Source: Amycolatopsis sp. NBC_00345 (GTDB lineage Bacteria > Actinomycetota > Actinomycetes > Mycobacteriales > Pseudonocardiaceae). Taken from it: a stretch of DNA of 64,000 nucleotides. How positions within the stretch are numbered: the first letter of the stretch is position 1; the number at the start of each line of letters is the position of its first letter. Shown here one piece after another: positions 1 to 9,724 of the stretch. Location: contig NZ_CP107995.1 of the NCBI RefSeq assembly GCF_036116635.1, forward strand, positions 10,106,001 to 10,170,000, in the 5' to 3' direction. The notes below the pieces were generated by a model. That model was given only the letters and a program-made list of their open reading frames with translations, had not been told where the DNA came from and made no database searches. Both the position numbers and the translations under genes were made by a program.

Positions 1-413
1 AAGTGGTCAGGTCGGGAGGCCTGGTGGATCGACCATGGCGGGCAATCCGGCAAACCTGGTCGGGTCAGCCAGATCAACAGGTAAGGCTGGTCGGTCGAAC
101 CTGCGAGGCCAAGCAAGTCGTGCCGACCGGCCGAGCCGAGGGCGGTCAGATCAGCGGACGGCCACAGGGCAGCCAGGCCGGACCGATCGATCCGGTCGGA
201 CCGACCCAGCCAAGGCGGCTCAGCCCAGCCAAGGCCGCTCAGCCCAGCCAAGGCCGCTCAGCCGAGGCCGCCCAGCCCAGCCAAGGCAGCTCAGCCGAGG
301 CTGACCGACCCAGCCAAGATCGAACCCAGCCAAGTCCGAACCCAGCCAAAGCCGACCAGCCCAGTCAGGCCGACCAACGCACTCGGCCCGACCAACCCAG
401 CCCCACGGTCAGC
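1..413. repeat. gene-free low-complexity stretch with 19-bp tandem repeats
   Basis: No convincing gene. The sequence is rich in CCCAGCC and GACCGG words. Between about 211 and 300 there are three near-perfect 19-bp tandem copies of CAAGGCSGCTCAGCCCAGC, starting at 211, 230 and 249, followed by decayed copies. The open frames here are arginine/proline/glutamine-rich and have no ribosome-binding site, so I read them as artefacts of GC-rich repeats. It lies downstream of ilvD, whose stop codon is at 414. No clear terminator is visible. Confidence 0.6.
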
Positions 414-2258
414 TCACTTGTTCGGGTCGCGCACCGCGCCCGTGTCCGCGGAGGTGGCCATCCGGGCGTACGCGCGCAGCGCCGCCGTGATCGGGCGCTG
501 GCGGTCCTTCGGCTGCCACGGCCGTTCGGAGACTTCCATCTTCGACCGGCGCTCGGCCAGGATCTCGGGGGCGACCAGGAGTTCCAGGCGGCGTTCGTGG
601 ATGTCGAGGACGATCTGGTCGCCGTTTTCGACCAGGGCGATCAGGCCGCCCGCGGCCGCCTCGGGGGAGATGTGGCCGACCGAGATGCCCGAGGAGCCGC
701 CGGAGAAGCGGCCGTCCGTGATCAGGGCGCACTTCTTGCCGAGGCCAGAGCCCTTGAGGAACGCCGTCGGGTGCAGCATCTCCTGCATGCCGGGGCCGCC
801 GGCGGGACCCTCGTACCGGATCACCAGGACCTCGCCGGGCTGGATCTCCTTCTTGAGGATCGCCGAAACGGCCTCCTCCTGGCTTTCCAGCACGCGCGCC
901 GGCCCCTGGAAGTGCCACAGGTCCTCGTCGATGCCCGCGGCCTTGATGACCGCGCCGTTCTCGGCGAGGTTGCCGCGCAGGATGGCCAGGCCGCCGTCCT
1001 TGGTGTACGCGTGCTCGACGTCGCGGATGCAACCGCCCGCCGCGTCGGTGTCCAGCGACGACCAGCGGTTGTCCGTGGAGAACGCCTTTGTGGTCCGCAC
1101 ACCGCCGGGCGCCGCGTGGAACAGCTCCAGTGCCTTCTCCGACGGGGACTCGGCGCGAACGTCCCACTCGTTCAGCCACGAGTCGATGTCGGGGGAGTGC
1201 ACCGAGTGGACGTCGGTGTTCAGCAGCCCGCCGCGGTGCAGTTCGCCGAGGATGGCCGGGATTCCGCCGGCGCGGTGGACGTCCTCCATGTGGTAGTCGG
1301 AGTTCGGCGCCACCTTCGACAGGCACGGCACGCGGCGGCCGATCGCGTCGATCTCGCCGATGGTGAAGTCGACCTCGCCCTCCTGGGCGGCCGCGAGGAT
1401 GTGCAGGACGGTGTTCGTCGAGCCGCCCATCGCCATGTCCAGCGCCATCGCGTTCTCGAACGCCGCCTTGGTGGCGATCGAGCGGGGCAGCGCGGACTCG
1501 TCGTCGTCGCCGTACCAGCGCTTGCACAGGTCGATCACGGTGCGGCCGGCGCCCGCGAACAGGTCGCGGCGCGCGGCGTGCGTCGCCAGCGTGGAGCCGT
1601 TGCCCGGCAGCGAAAGGCCGAGCGCCTCGGTCAGGCAGTTCATGGAGTTCGCGGTGAACATGCCGGAGCAGGAGCCGCAGGTCGGGCAAGCGGAGCGTTC
1701 GACGATCGACAGCCCCTCCTCGTCCACCTCGCTGTTCGCGGACGCGGAGATGGCGGTGATCAGGTCGGTCGGCGCCTGCGCGACCCCGCCGACGACCACG
1801 GCCTTGCCCGCCTCCATCGGCCCGCCGGAGACGAACACGGTCGGGATGTTCAGCCGCATGGCGGCGTTCAGCATGCCCGGCGTGATCTTGTCGCAGTTGG
1901 AGATGCACACGAGCGCGTCGGCCTGGTGCGCGTTGACCATGTACTCCACGGAGTCCGCGATGATCTCGCGCGAGGGCAGCGAGTAGAGCATGCCGGAGTG
2001 GCCCATCGCGATGCCGTCGTCGACGGCGATCGTGTGGAACTCGCGGGCGGTGCCGCCCGCCTCCTTGACCGCTTCCGCGACGATGTCGCCGAGGTCCTTG
2101 AGGTGCACGTGGCCCGGCACGAACTGCGTGTAGGAGTTGGCGATGGCGACGATCGGCTTGCCGAAGTCGCTGTCGGTCATTCCGGTCGCGCGCCAGAGCG
2201 AGCGCGCGCCCGCGGCGTTGCGGCCGTGGGTGGTGGTCCGGGAACGGAGGTGCGGCAC
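414..2258 (-). CDS. ilvD: dihydroxy-acid dehydratase
   Basis: Dehydrates 2,3-dihydroxy-isovalerate and -methylvalerate to the 2-keto acids that lead to valine/leucine and isoleucine; cytosolic iron-sulfur enzyme. The 614 residues match the usual family length. Visible signatures are SNCDKITPGM around Cys122 and Lys124, the cysteine cluster ACPTCGSCSGM at 190-200, and the C-terminal GRFSGGSSGISVGHISPEA. GTG start at 2258, with GGGAG just upstream; the ATG at 2263 is out of frame. It lies 72 bp downstream of the PH-domain gene on the same strand and near, but not co-directional with, ilvBNC, which supplies its substrate. Confidence 0.97.
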   Translation of the reverse strand: MPHLRSRTTTHGRNAAGARSLWRATGMTDSDFGKPIVAIANSYTQFVPGHVHLKDLGDIVAEAVKEAGGTAREFHTIAVDDGIAMGHSGMLYSLPSREIIADSVEYMVNAHQADALVCISNCDKITPGMLNAAMRLNIPTVFVSGGPMEAGKAVVVGGVAQAPTDLITAISASANSEVDEEGLSIVERSACPTCGSCSGMFTANSMNCLTEALGLSLPGNGSTLATHAARRDLFAGAGRTVIDLCKRWYGDDDESALPRSIATKAAFENAMALDMAMGGSTNTVLHILAAAQEGEVDFTIGEIDAIGRRVPCLSKVAPNSDYHMEDVHRAGGIPAILGELHRGGLLNTDVHSVHSPDIDSWLNEWDVRAESPSEKALELFHAAPGGVRTTKAFSTDNRWSSLDTDAAGGCIRDVEHAYTKDGGLAILRGNLAENGAVIKAAGIDEDLWHFQGPARVLESQEEAVSAILKKEIQPGEVLVIRYEGPAGGPGMQEMLHPTAFLKGSGLGKKCALITDGRFSGGSSGISVGHISPEAAAGGLIALVENGDQIVLDIHERRLELLVAPEILAERRSKMEVSERPWQPKDRQRPITAALRAYARMATSADTGAVRDPNK

Positions 2259-2330
2259 GGCATTCTCCCAGGTCAGAAGGCTGGTCCAGGCGGAGTCACG
2301 AGATCGCCCCGCAAACTGGTCCTACCAATT

Positions 2331-2918
2331 CTACTCGCCCGGCTTCGCCTCGGACCCGGCGGTCTCCGCGGGAGCGGTCTCAGCAGCGGTCTTGGAAGCG
2401 GGCTCAGGAGTGGCCCCGGCGTCCGGTCCGGCCTTCGCCTCCGGCGTGGTCACGCCCGTCTCGGCGCCGGCTCCGTCGGCCTTACCGGTCTTGACGTCGT
2501 CGTCGCCCAGCACCCCGCTCGGGTCCTTGACCACGCCCTCGCTGACCAGCGCGAGTACGGGCAGGTGCCGCGTCCGCACGGTGGGCAGCGCGATCTGCGT
2601 GTCGTCCTGCAATACCGCGCGGACCCGCGACTTGCCGGTGATGGCCAGCCCCTTGAGTGCGGACCACGGCAGGTCGCGCTGGCCGAACATGGTCCGCACG
2701 GCGAGGCCCCGCTTGGTCGCGACGGTCCGCCACCGCGCGACGAACACGAACAACGCGATCGGGAAGACGTACAGCCACTGCAGCCCGCCGATCTCGCCGA
2801 GTGCGATCGGTGTCACACAGACGGTCAGGAGCCCGATCGCCAGGTATGCCGTGCTGGGGATCTTGAAGACGGCCTTCCGGCCCTCGTCCACGCTCTGGTC
2901 CTGCTCTTTTCCGTCCAC
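2331..2918 (-). CDS. PH-domain membrane protein (CFP-6-like, bPH_6 family)
   Basis: Small membrane protein related to the mycobacterial low-molecular-weight antigen CFP-6 (Rv3004), which sits in the same place next to ilvB. Two hydrophobic segments (STAYLAIGLLTVCVTPIAL and WLYVFPIALFVFVA) precede a compact bacterial PH fold (WRTVATKRGLAVRTMFGQ ... LPWSALKGLAI). The C-terminal third is an Ala/Glu/Gly/Lys-rich tail, probably disordered. The start is uncertain: GTG at 2918 is chosen because codons further upstream are Arg/Pro-rich and run into the ilvB promoter region; GTG at 2891 is also possible. Biochemical role unknown. Family call is from pattern and synteny. Confidence 0.75.
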   Translation of the reverse strand: MDGKEQDQSVDEGRKAVFKIPSTAYLAIGLLTVCVTPIALGEIGGLQWLYVFPIALFVFVARWRTVATKRGLAVRTMFGQRDLPWSALKGLAITGKSRVRAVLQDDTQIALPTVRTRHLPVLALVSEGVVKDPSGVLGDDDVKTGKADGAGAETGVTTPEAKAGPDAGATPEPASKTAAETAPAETAGSEAKPGE

Positions 2919-3012
2919 GGGAGAATGGTGCACCGGCCCTCGCGCGGGCCTGCGCGCGGGTCTGCGGGGACAGTACTGGCCGTCCAGCATGCGGAATCGC
3001 CGTCCCGCAGAG

Positions 3013-3042
3013 TTGACACTCGCGCGGCGGCCGGTCTAACGT
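3013..3042 (+). promoter_or_regulatory. ilvB leader promoter
   Basis: TTGACA at 3013-3018, an 18-bp spacer, then TAACGT at 3037-3042 (TANNNT type). Predicted transcription start is about 3049-3050, exactly at the GTG of the leader peptide, so the leader mRNA would be leaderless. Confidence 0.65.
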
Positions 3043-3049
3043 CAGCGCC

Positions 3050-3097
3050 GTGACAACGCACACCGGCCTCGTACTTCCCAAGCGCGTCGACGCTTAG
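3050..3097 (+). CDS. ilvB leader peptide (15 aa, Leu/Val-rich)
   Basis: GTG-started ORF encoding MTTHTGLVLPKRVDA. The core reads Leu-Val-Leu with codons CTC-GTA-CTT; GTA and CTT are rare in this GC-rich genome, so translation speed should report on charged Leu and Val tRNA. It starts at the predicted transcription start, has no ribosome-binding site, and is followed by an attenuator hairpin set. This is the classical arrangement of translation-coupled attenuation upstream of acetolactate synthase genes in actinobacteria. Confidence 0.75.
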   Translation: MTTHTGLVLPKRVDA

Positions 3098-3158
3098 GAA
3101 GAGTCCGCTGCGTCGACGCGCGACCCTCGTGCGACCTTATGGTCGGCGAGGGTTTTTT
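3082..3158 (+). terminator. ilvB attenuator (pause stem plus intrinsic terminator)
   Basis: A perfect 12-bp stem (3082-3093 with 3110-3121; GCGCGTCGACGC and its complement) overlaps the end of the leader ORF. Next to it is a terminator: CCCTCG at 3124-3129 pairs with CGAGGG at 3147-3152, CGACC at 3132-3136 pairs with GGTCG at 3141-3145, loop TTAT, followed by six T at 3153-3158. The order leader ORF, 1:2 stem, terminator is that of a transcription attenuator. Confidence 0.8.
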
Positions 3159-3240
3159 GTTGCGTGAAACCGGTTTTCGACCGGTGTACGGCCCCAGATA
3201 ACCCGAACGAGTGACACCGACAACCCACGAGGCAGAACCG

Positions 3241-5133
3241 ATGACCAGTGCCACGTCGCGCAGCGACGCGAAGCCCGGGCCCACCGCGCCCGGTGTCCCA
3301 GGAGCACGTCCGAAGCCGGCGCCGCCGGCGGGAACCCCGGTAAGGGTCACGGGCGCCCAGTCGCTTGTGCGCTCGCTCGAGGCGGTCGGCGCCGAGATCG
3401 TCTTCGGCATTCCCGGCGGAACGATCCTCCCCGCGTACGACCCGCTGCTCGACTCCACGAAGGTCCGGCACATCCTCGTCCGGCACGAGCAGGGCGCCGG
3501 GCACGCCGCCACCGGTTACGCCCAGGCGACCGGCAAGGTCGGCGTCTGCATGGCGACGTCGGGCCCCGGCGCCACGAACCTCGTCACCCCCCTGGCCGAC
3601 GCGAACATGGACTCGGTCCCGATCGTCGCCATCACGGGGCAGCAGAGCCGTTCGCTGATCGGCACGGACGCGTTCCAGGAAGCCGACATCTGCGGCATCA
3701 CCATGCCGATCACCAAGCACAACTTCCTCGTCACCGACCCGGCGGAGATCCCGCGGGCCATCGCCGAGGCGTTCCACCTGGCGTCGACGGGCCGACCCGG
3801 CCCGGTGCTGGTGGACATCCCCAAGGACGTGCTCCAGGAGATGACCTCGTTCTCCTGGCCCACGGAGCTGCGGCTGCCGGGCTACCGCCCGACGCTGCGG
3901 CCGCACGGCAAGCAGGTCCGCGAAGCCGCGAAGCTGATCGCGCAGGCCCACCGCCCGGTGCTGTACGTCGGCGGCGGTGTGATCAAGGCGGAGGCCTCCG
4001 AGCAGTTGCTGGAGCTGGCCGAGCTGACCGGCATCCCGGTCGCGACCACGCTAATGGCGCGGGGCGCGTTCCCGGACTCGCACCGCCAGCACGTCGGCAT
4101 GCCCGGCATGCACGGCGCCGTCGCCGCCGTCGCGTCGATGCAGCGCGCCGACCTGCTGATCGCGCTCGGCGCGCGGTTCGACGACCGGGTCACCGGGCAG
4201 CTCTCGTCGTTCGCGCCCGACGCGAAGGTCGTCCACGCCGACATCGACCCGGCGGAGATCTCCAAGAACCGCAAGGCCGACGTGCCGATCGTGGGCGACT
4301 GCAAGGAGATCCTCGGCGAGCTGATCACCGCGGTGCGCGCCGAGTTCGACCACGGCCACCGCCCCGACCTCGCCGACTGGTGGACGCAGGTCGATTCGTG
4401 GCGGACGGACTACCCGGCCGGCTACGAGTGGCCCGACGACGGCTCGCTGTCGCCGCAGTACGTCATCGAGCGGATCGGCGAGCTGGTCGGCCCGGACGCG
4501 GTGTTCACCGCGGGCGTCGGCCAGCACCAGATGTGGGCCGCGCAGTTCATCAAGTACGAGAACCCGCGCACCTGGATCAACTCCGGCGGCCTCGGCACGA
4601 TGGGTTACGCCGTCCCGGCCGCGATGGGCGCGCAGTTCGGCCTCCCCGACACGCCGGTGTGGGCGATCGACGGCGACGGCTGCTTCCAGATGACCAACCA
4701 GGAGCTCGCCACGTGCGCCATCGAGGGCGCGCCGATCAAGGTGGCCGTGATCAACAACGGCAACCTCGGCATGGTCCGGCAGTGGCAGAACCTGTTCTAT
4801 TCCGAGCGGTACTCCAACACCGACCTCGGCACGCACAAGCACCGCATCCCGGACTTCACGCTGCTGGCCGAGGCGCTCGGCTGCGCCGGCCTGCGCTGTG
4901 AGACCAAGGAAGACGTCGACGCCACCATCCGCCGCGCGATGGAGATCAACGACCGTCCCGTCGTGATCGATTTCGTCGTGGGGAAGGATGCCCAGGTGTG
5001 GCCGATGGTGGCCGCGGGCACCGGGAACGACGAGATCATGTCGGTCCGCGGGATCCGGCCGCTGTTCGACGACGACGACGTTTCGCAGGAAGTGGCCGAG
5101 ACCGCCACAACCGCGGAAGGAGAAGACCGATGA
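3241..5133 (+). CDS. ilvB: acetolactate synthase large subunit
   Basis: ThDP-dependent catalytic subunit that condenses pyruvate with pyruvate or 2-ketobutyrate, the first common step of Val/Leu/Ile synthesis; cytosolic, partner IlvN. About 630 residues. The catalytic glutamate lies in RHEQGAGHAATGYAQA, and the ThDP/Mg motif is GDGCFQMTNQEL ... NNGNLG. N-terminal PYR, central and C-terminal PP domains are in the usual order after a ~40-residue Pro/Ala-rich leader. ATG at 3241 is preferred (GAGG upstream); an in-frame GTG at 3211 has no ribosome-binding site. The stop overlaps the ilvN start (ATGA at 5130-5133), implying coupled translation. Expression is probably controlled by the upstream attenuator. 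Confidence 0.97.
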   Translation: MTSATSRSDAKPGPTAPGVPGARPKPAPPAGTPVRVTGAQSLVRSLEAVGAEIVFGIPGGTILPAYDPLLDSTKVRHILVRHEQGAGHAATGYAQATGKVGVCMATSGPGATNLVTPLADANMDSVPIVAITGQQSRSLIGTDAFQEADICGITMPITKHNFLVTDPAEIPRAIAEAFHLASTGRPGPVLVDIPKDVLQEMTSFSWPTELRLPGYRPTLRPHGKQVREAAKLIAQAHRPVLYVGGGVIKAEASEQLLELAELTGIPVATTLMARGAFPDSHRQHVGMPGMHGAVAAVASMQRADLLIALGARFDDRVTGQLSSFAPDAKVVHADIDPAEISKNRKADVPIVGDCKEILGELITAVRAEFDHGHRPDLADWWTQVDSWRTDYPAGYEWPDDGSLSPQYVIERIGELVGPDAVFTAGVGQHQMWAAQFIKYENPRTWINSGGLGTMGYAVPAAMGAQFGLPDTPVWAIDGDGCFQMTNQELATCAIEGAPIKVAVINNGNLGMVRQWQNLFYSERYSNTDLGTHKHRIPDFTLLAEALGCAGLRCETKEDVDATIRRAMEINDRPVVIDFVVGKDAQVWPMVAAGTGNDEIMSVRGIRPLFDDDDVSQEVAETATTAEGEDR

Positions 5134-5636
5134 CCGTCCACACGCTCAGCGTGCTGGTCGAGAACAAGCCCGGTGTGCTCGCCCGGGTTTCCGGACTGTT
5201 CTCCCGCCGCGGCTTCAACATCGAGTCTCTCGCCGTCGGGCCCACGGAGAACCCCGAGGTGTCCCGCATGACGATCGTGGTCGCCGTTGAGGAGCTACCG
5301 CTCGAACAGGTGACCAAACAGCTCAACAAGCTGGTGAACGTGATCAAGATCGTGGAGCTGGAACAGTCCACGGCGGTGCAGCGCGAACTGCTGCTCGTGA
5401 AGGTCCGGGCCGACAACACCGTGCGCAGCCAGGTGCTCGAGACCGTCCAGCTCTTCCGTGCCAAGGTGGTGGACGTGTCCCCCGAGGCGCTCACCGTCGA
5501 GGCGACCGGCACGTCGGACAAGATCGGCGCGCTGCTGCGGATGCTCGAGCCGTACGGCATCCGGGAGCTCGTGCAGTCCGGGATGGTCGCGGTCGGGCGC
5601 GGGGCCCGCTCGATCACCGCCACCTCGCCCCGCTGA
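5130..5636 (+). CDS. ilvN: acetolactate synthase small (regulatory) subunit
   Basis: Regulatory partner of IlvB that confers activation and feedback inhibition by valine. 168 residues, normal length. N-terminal ACT domain (HTLSVLVENKPGVLARVSGL) with the GF-NIESL motif, then the C-terminal ALS-SS domain (LLVKVRADNTVRSQVLETV). The ATG overlaps the ilvB stop by four bases. The 99-bp gap to ilvC contains a GGGCAAG/CTTGCCC hairpin but no clear terminator, so ilvBNC is probably one transcript. Confidence 0.97.
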   Translation: MTVHTLSVLVENKPGVLARVSGLFSRRGFNIESLAVGPTENPEVSRMTIVVAVEELPLEQVTKQLNKLVNVIKIVELEQSTAVQRELLLVKVRADNTVRSQVLETVQLFRAKVVDVSPEALTVEATGTSDKIGALLRMLEPYGIRELVQSGMVAVGRGARSITATSPR

Positions 5637-5735
5637 CAGTGTTCCCGGGGGCCGGACCCCCAGACCCCCCATCGGAGGGCAAGCCCGCGCTTGCCCCAAG
5701 ACGTTCAGAAGTCAGGAAAGGAAGTAGTACCCCCC

Positions 5736-6749
<1,014 letters not shown>

Positions 6750-6998
6750 GTCCTGCCTTCGGATCCGATCACAGCGGGTCCGATTACCGCGGATCCGGGC
6801 ACCTCGGTGGTCCCGACTGTCGCGGTGGTCCCGATCGCCGCGGCGGTCCCGATCACCTCGGTGGTCCCGATTGCCGAAGTGGTCCCGATCGCCGTGGTTC
6901 CGGTCGCGAACGGCCCCCTCGCCCTGCCGGGTGAGGGGGCCGTTCCCGTCCGCGTGGCCGTCCCTTGTGGCCGGTGACCGGGTGGTTACGCTGGCGTC
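6750..6998. terminator. ilvBNC terminator region with short GGTCCCGAT repeats
   Basis: From 6780 to 6895 there are irregular repeats of GGTCCCGATYRCC about 18-24 bp apart. At 6908-6945 a strong palindrome (GAACGGCCCCCTC pairing with GAGGGGGCCGTTC, 13-bp arms, 12-nt loop) follows. It has no T-run but is placed as the end of the ilvBNC unit. Confidence 0.55.
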
Positions 6999-7274
6999 AT
7001 GACTGATCAGCCGGTCGATGACAAGGCGCACATCCGGCACGAACTCGACCTGGCCGACGCCGAGTGGATCCGGGGCGAGCAGGAAGGCATCACACTCGAG
7101 AACCGCCTTGAGTTCGCCTTCGTGCCGCACACCGATGGCGTCACCTACGTGGCATTGCGGCATTCCGTGGAGCCGGACGGCCTCACGATGGTGTTCACGC
7201 CTTCGGAATGGGATGCGTTCGTGAAAGGCGTCGAGGACGGGGAGTTCGAACTACCCGGGGACTTCTCGAAGTAG
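6999..7274 (+). CDS. DUF397-like small protein
   Basis: 91-residue acidic protein. The second half (YVALRHSVEPDGLTMVFTPSEWDAFVKGVEDGEFELP) resembles the actinobacterial DUF397 core, in which a V-A-L/V-R-D/H-S strand is followed by F-T-P-x-E-W and G-V-x-D-G-E-F. DUF397 genes normally sit beside XRE-type regulators; here none is adjacent, so it is an orphan. The N-terminal 45 residues are not typical. Function unknown. ATG start at 6999 without a strong ribosome-binding site. Confidence 0.65.
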   Translation: MTDQPVDDKAHIRHELDLADAEWIRGEQEGITLENRLEFAFVPHTDGVTYVALRHSVEPDGLTMVFTPSEWDAFVKGVEDGEFELPGDFSK

Positions 7275-7325
7275 CCGTTGATCGGCGACGGGCTGTGCTC
7301 CTGCTGGTCCTCGTTGCTCGCGAGG

Positions 7326-8228
7326 TCAGGCCGGCTGGTCGCCCAGGCTCGCGATCAGCTCCGGCAGCCGTCCCGCGGTCGCGGCCAGCGAGAGGTGGTC
7401 GCCGTAGTCACGGGACTCGACGATCAGGCCGTCGCGCACCCGCACCACGAAGATGTTGTTGACGCGGAACGGTTTTCCACCGAGTTCACCCTCGTAGCCG
7501 AATTCGCCGATGATCACCTCCGGATCGGTCGACTGGTACGTCACGAGGTCGGTCGCCTGCATCCGGATCCCCAACTCGCCGGCCGACGCGAAGTGGGTCC
7601 GCAGGTCGTCGCGGGTTTTCAGGGCCGGTGCGTTCGGCAGGAACGGGTGACTGACGTCGGTCTGCTCGGCGTAGAGGTCCGGGAGCTCGGCCCAGCGGCC
7701 GTCCGAGACGCCGAAGCAGAGCCGTTGGAACACACCCAGTGGGCTCTTGCGGTCGGCCAGTTCGGCGGGCCGGGGCGCGATGGGCCCGGGCACGTGCGCC
7801 GGGGCTTGCGCGTAGGCGTCCGCGAGCTGGTCGGTGCCGCCCTGGACGGCGGCCAGCTTGAGGTAGTCGTGGTAGTCGCGGGTGTGGACGAGCAGCCCGT
7901 CGCGCGCGCGGATCACCAGGATGTTGGCGGTTTCGGTGCTCCGCCCCGTCTTGAGGGACTCCACCGTGTTCCGGTATTCGGCGACGATCACCTCGGGATC
8001 CGTCGTCTCGTGGACGACCACGTCGTGGCCCTTCAGGCGCAGCGTCGCCCCGAGCCCGCCGGTGAACCGGTCGTGGAGGGCTTGGCGCCCCTCCAGCCGC
8101 CCGGGCCGCGGCACCGCCGTCGGATGCTCGACCACGGTGTCCTCGGCGTACAACGACGAAAGCTCGTCGTACCGCCCCTCGGACAGGCCATCGGAAAGGC
8201 GAGTGAACACATCGGCGGGTTTGGTCAT
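7326..8228 (-). CDS. tandem SnoaL/NTF2-like domain protein
   Basis: 300 residues made of two homologous SnoaL-like (NTF2 fold) domains, about 1-130 and 160-295. Each repeats the pattern FxRLxxGxSxGRxxELxxLYAExTxVxHP ... TDPEVIxxEx ... NIxVxRxRDGLxVxxRDYxDxLxLAA. Such domains occur in polyketide cyclases, isomerases and stress proteins; the substrate cannot be read from sequence. ATG at 8228 with GGAGGG upstream. A large inverted repeat lies directly upstream (8256-8302), so the gene is probably repressed by an unlinked TetR-type regulator. Intragenic duplication is clear. Confidence 0.8.
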   Translation of the reverse strand: MTKPADVFTRLSDGLSEGRYDELSSLYAEDTVVEHPTAVPRPGRLEGRQALHDRFTGGLGATLRLKGHDVVVHETTDPEVIVAEYRNTVESLKTGRSTETANILVIRARDGLLVHTRDYHDYLKLAAVQGGTDQLADAYAQAPAHVPGPIAPRPAELADRKSPLGVFQRLCFGVSDGRWAELPDLYAEQTDVSHPFLPNAPALKTRDDLRTHFASAGELGIRMQATDLVTYQSTDPEVIIGEFGYEGELGGKPFRVNNIFVVRVRDGLIVESRDYGDHLSLAATAGRLPELIASLGDQPA

Positions 8229-8255
8229 GAAGCCCTCCAGTGGACGCGATGAAAC

Positions 8256-8302
8256 GGAGTATCTAGTCCGTATACTCGACGACCATACGGACTAGCTACT
8301 CC
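8256..8302. promoter_or_regulatory. 18-bp-arm inverted repeat, probable operator
   Basis: GGAGTATCTAGTCCGTAT at 8256-8273 and ATACGGACTAGCTACTCC at 8285-8302 form arms with one mismatch (17 of 18) around an 11-nt spacer. It begins 28 bp upstream of the SnoaL-protein start and overlaps the likely promoter. No T-run is present, so operator is more likely than terminator. Confidence 0.6.
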
Positions 8303-8359
8303 GGTTGTCCACTGGTCGGCGCTTGGCGGGGCGCTGAGCAGGGTTTGGCCGCTGGGTGG

Positions 8360-9724
8360 CTACGGCTCGGGAGCGTGCTCCGGGCCGGCCAGCTGCTGCA
8401 GCAGGACGCGGGCCTCCGGCTGGTCGCACGCCTCGGCCCAGCCTTCGGGGGTGCTGTTCCATTGGCTGTCGCGGACGGTGAGGTCGGCGCCGGCCGCGGT
8501 GAGCGCGGTGATGACGTCCAGCCGGCCGCCCTCCGCGGCGAGGTGCAGCGCAGTGATGCCCACGCCGTGCTCCGGACCGCCGAACGTGCCCACGCGGTTC
8601 ACGTCGGCGCCCAGTTCGAGCAGCGTCCGCACCACGGCGAGCCGGCCCCGGGCGACGGCCCACGTCAAGGCGGTGCCGCGGTAGACGTCGGCGTCCAGGT
8701 CCGCGCCGCGGGCGGTGAGCGTCCGGATTGCTTCCACGCGATCGTTGCGCGCGGCCCAGCTGAGGGCTTCGTCGCGGATCTCGGCCGGGTCGTCCGTGGG
8801 ACGCCAGAACGGGAATCCGCTGTGCGGGCGGTAGAACTCGCGGTGCTCGCCCGCGCCCGGCGCGAGTGTCCCGTTCGGACGGATGAGCTCGTCCAACAGT
8901 GCGAGGTCGCCGAGGCCAGCGGCGACCCGGAGGTTGTGAGGGGACCGTTCGCGCGCCGCCAGTTTTTTGGCCACGGCCCGGTTTCCCCAGAACAGGGCGA
9001 CGATCAGGGGAGTCCCGCCGTCGCCGCGCGCGGAAACGTCCAGTGGTGCGCCGGCGTCGAGCAGCATGCCGGCGAGCAGCGGCAGCTTGCTGTAGGCGGC
9101 CTGGTGCAGCGGCGTCCAGCCGTGCGCGTTGGCGCGTGACGGGTCGGCGCCGCGATCGAGGAGCACGCGCGTGAGCCGTTCGTCGCCGGTGGCGCCGGCC
9201 ATGCCGAGCAGGTCGTTGCCGTTGGTGCCGCGGGCGTGGACCAGCTGGGGGAACGCGTCGAGCATCGCCGCCAGCCCGTCGACGTCGCGCGCTTCGACCA
9301 GCCGGTACGCGCGGGCGAAAGGTTCGCCGCTTTCCGGCAACGCCGCGACGTGCTCGCGTAACGCCCGCCACGAGCCGAAACCGTGCTCCCGCGCGACGAC
9401 CGCCCGGGCGCCGTCGCGGGTGAGGGCCTGACCGTGGCGTTCGAACGCCACGCACGCGCCGGGCGTGCCATCTTCGGCGGACGCGAGCAGCCCGATCGCG
9501 CGGTCGGCGTAGTAGCCGACGTCGGCGTGGTAGGCGTGCTGCAGGTCTGGCCCGTTTTCGGCGACGCGGCGGACGTACGCCTGCAGCTTGGGCCAGCTCG
9601 GGAAACCGTGCTCGCGCGCGATGCGGAACTGCGCTTCGGACAGCTTCACGGCTTCGGCGCGCGCGAGTTCTTTCGCGCGTTTACGCAACTGCTCCAGGCT
9701 GGGATTCGCGGGCAGCGTGCCCAT
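8360..9724 (-). CDS. ankyrin-repeat protein
   Basis: 454 residues. An N-terminal helical region (EQLRKRAKELARAEAVKLSEAQFRIAREHGFPSWPKLQAYV) carries two copies of an 'AREHGFxSWxxLxxxV' motif, typical of actinobacterial ankyrin proteins. It is followed by ankyrin repeats, visible as GWTPLHQAAYSKLPLLAGMLLDAGAPLD, GTALTWAVARGRLAVVRTLLELGADVN and GITALHLAAEGGRLDVITALTAAGADL. Presumed protein-protein interaction role; no catalytic motif and no signal peptide. ATG at 9724 with AAGGAGG four bases before it; an upstream in-frame ATG would add 41 low-complexity residues. Monocistronic by spacing. Confidence 0.85.
   Translation of the reverse strand: MGTLPANPSLEQLRKRAKELARAEAVKLSEAQFRIAREHGFPSWPKLQAYVRRVAENGPDLQHAYHADVGYYADRAIGLLASAEDGTPGACVAFERHGQALTRDGARAVVAREHGFGSWRALREHVAALPESGEPFARAYRLVEARDVDGLAAMLDAFPQLVHARGTNGNDLLGMAGATGDERLTRVLLDRGADPSRANAHGWTPLHQAAYSKLPLLAGMLLDAGAPLDVSARGDGGTPLIVALFWGNRAVAKKLAARERSPHNLRVAAGLGDLALLDELIRPNGTLAPGAGEHREFYRPHSGFPFWRPTDDPAEIRDEALSWAARNDRVEAIRTLTARGADLDADVYRGTALTWAVARGRLAVVRTLLELGADVNRVGTFGGPEHGVGITALHLAAEGGRLDVITALTAAGADLTVRDSQWNSTPEGWAEACDQPEARVLLQQLAGPEHAPEP

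Noticed and set aside
3..3053. 1,016-codon open frame on the plus strand across ilvD
   Set aside because: It lies opposite the clearly conserved ilvD, and its composition is the Arg/Asp/Gly/Val pattern produced by reading the complement of a high-GC gene.
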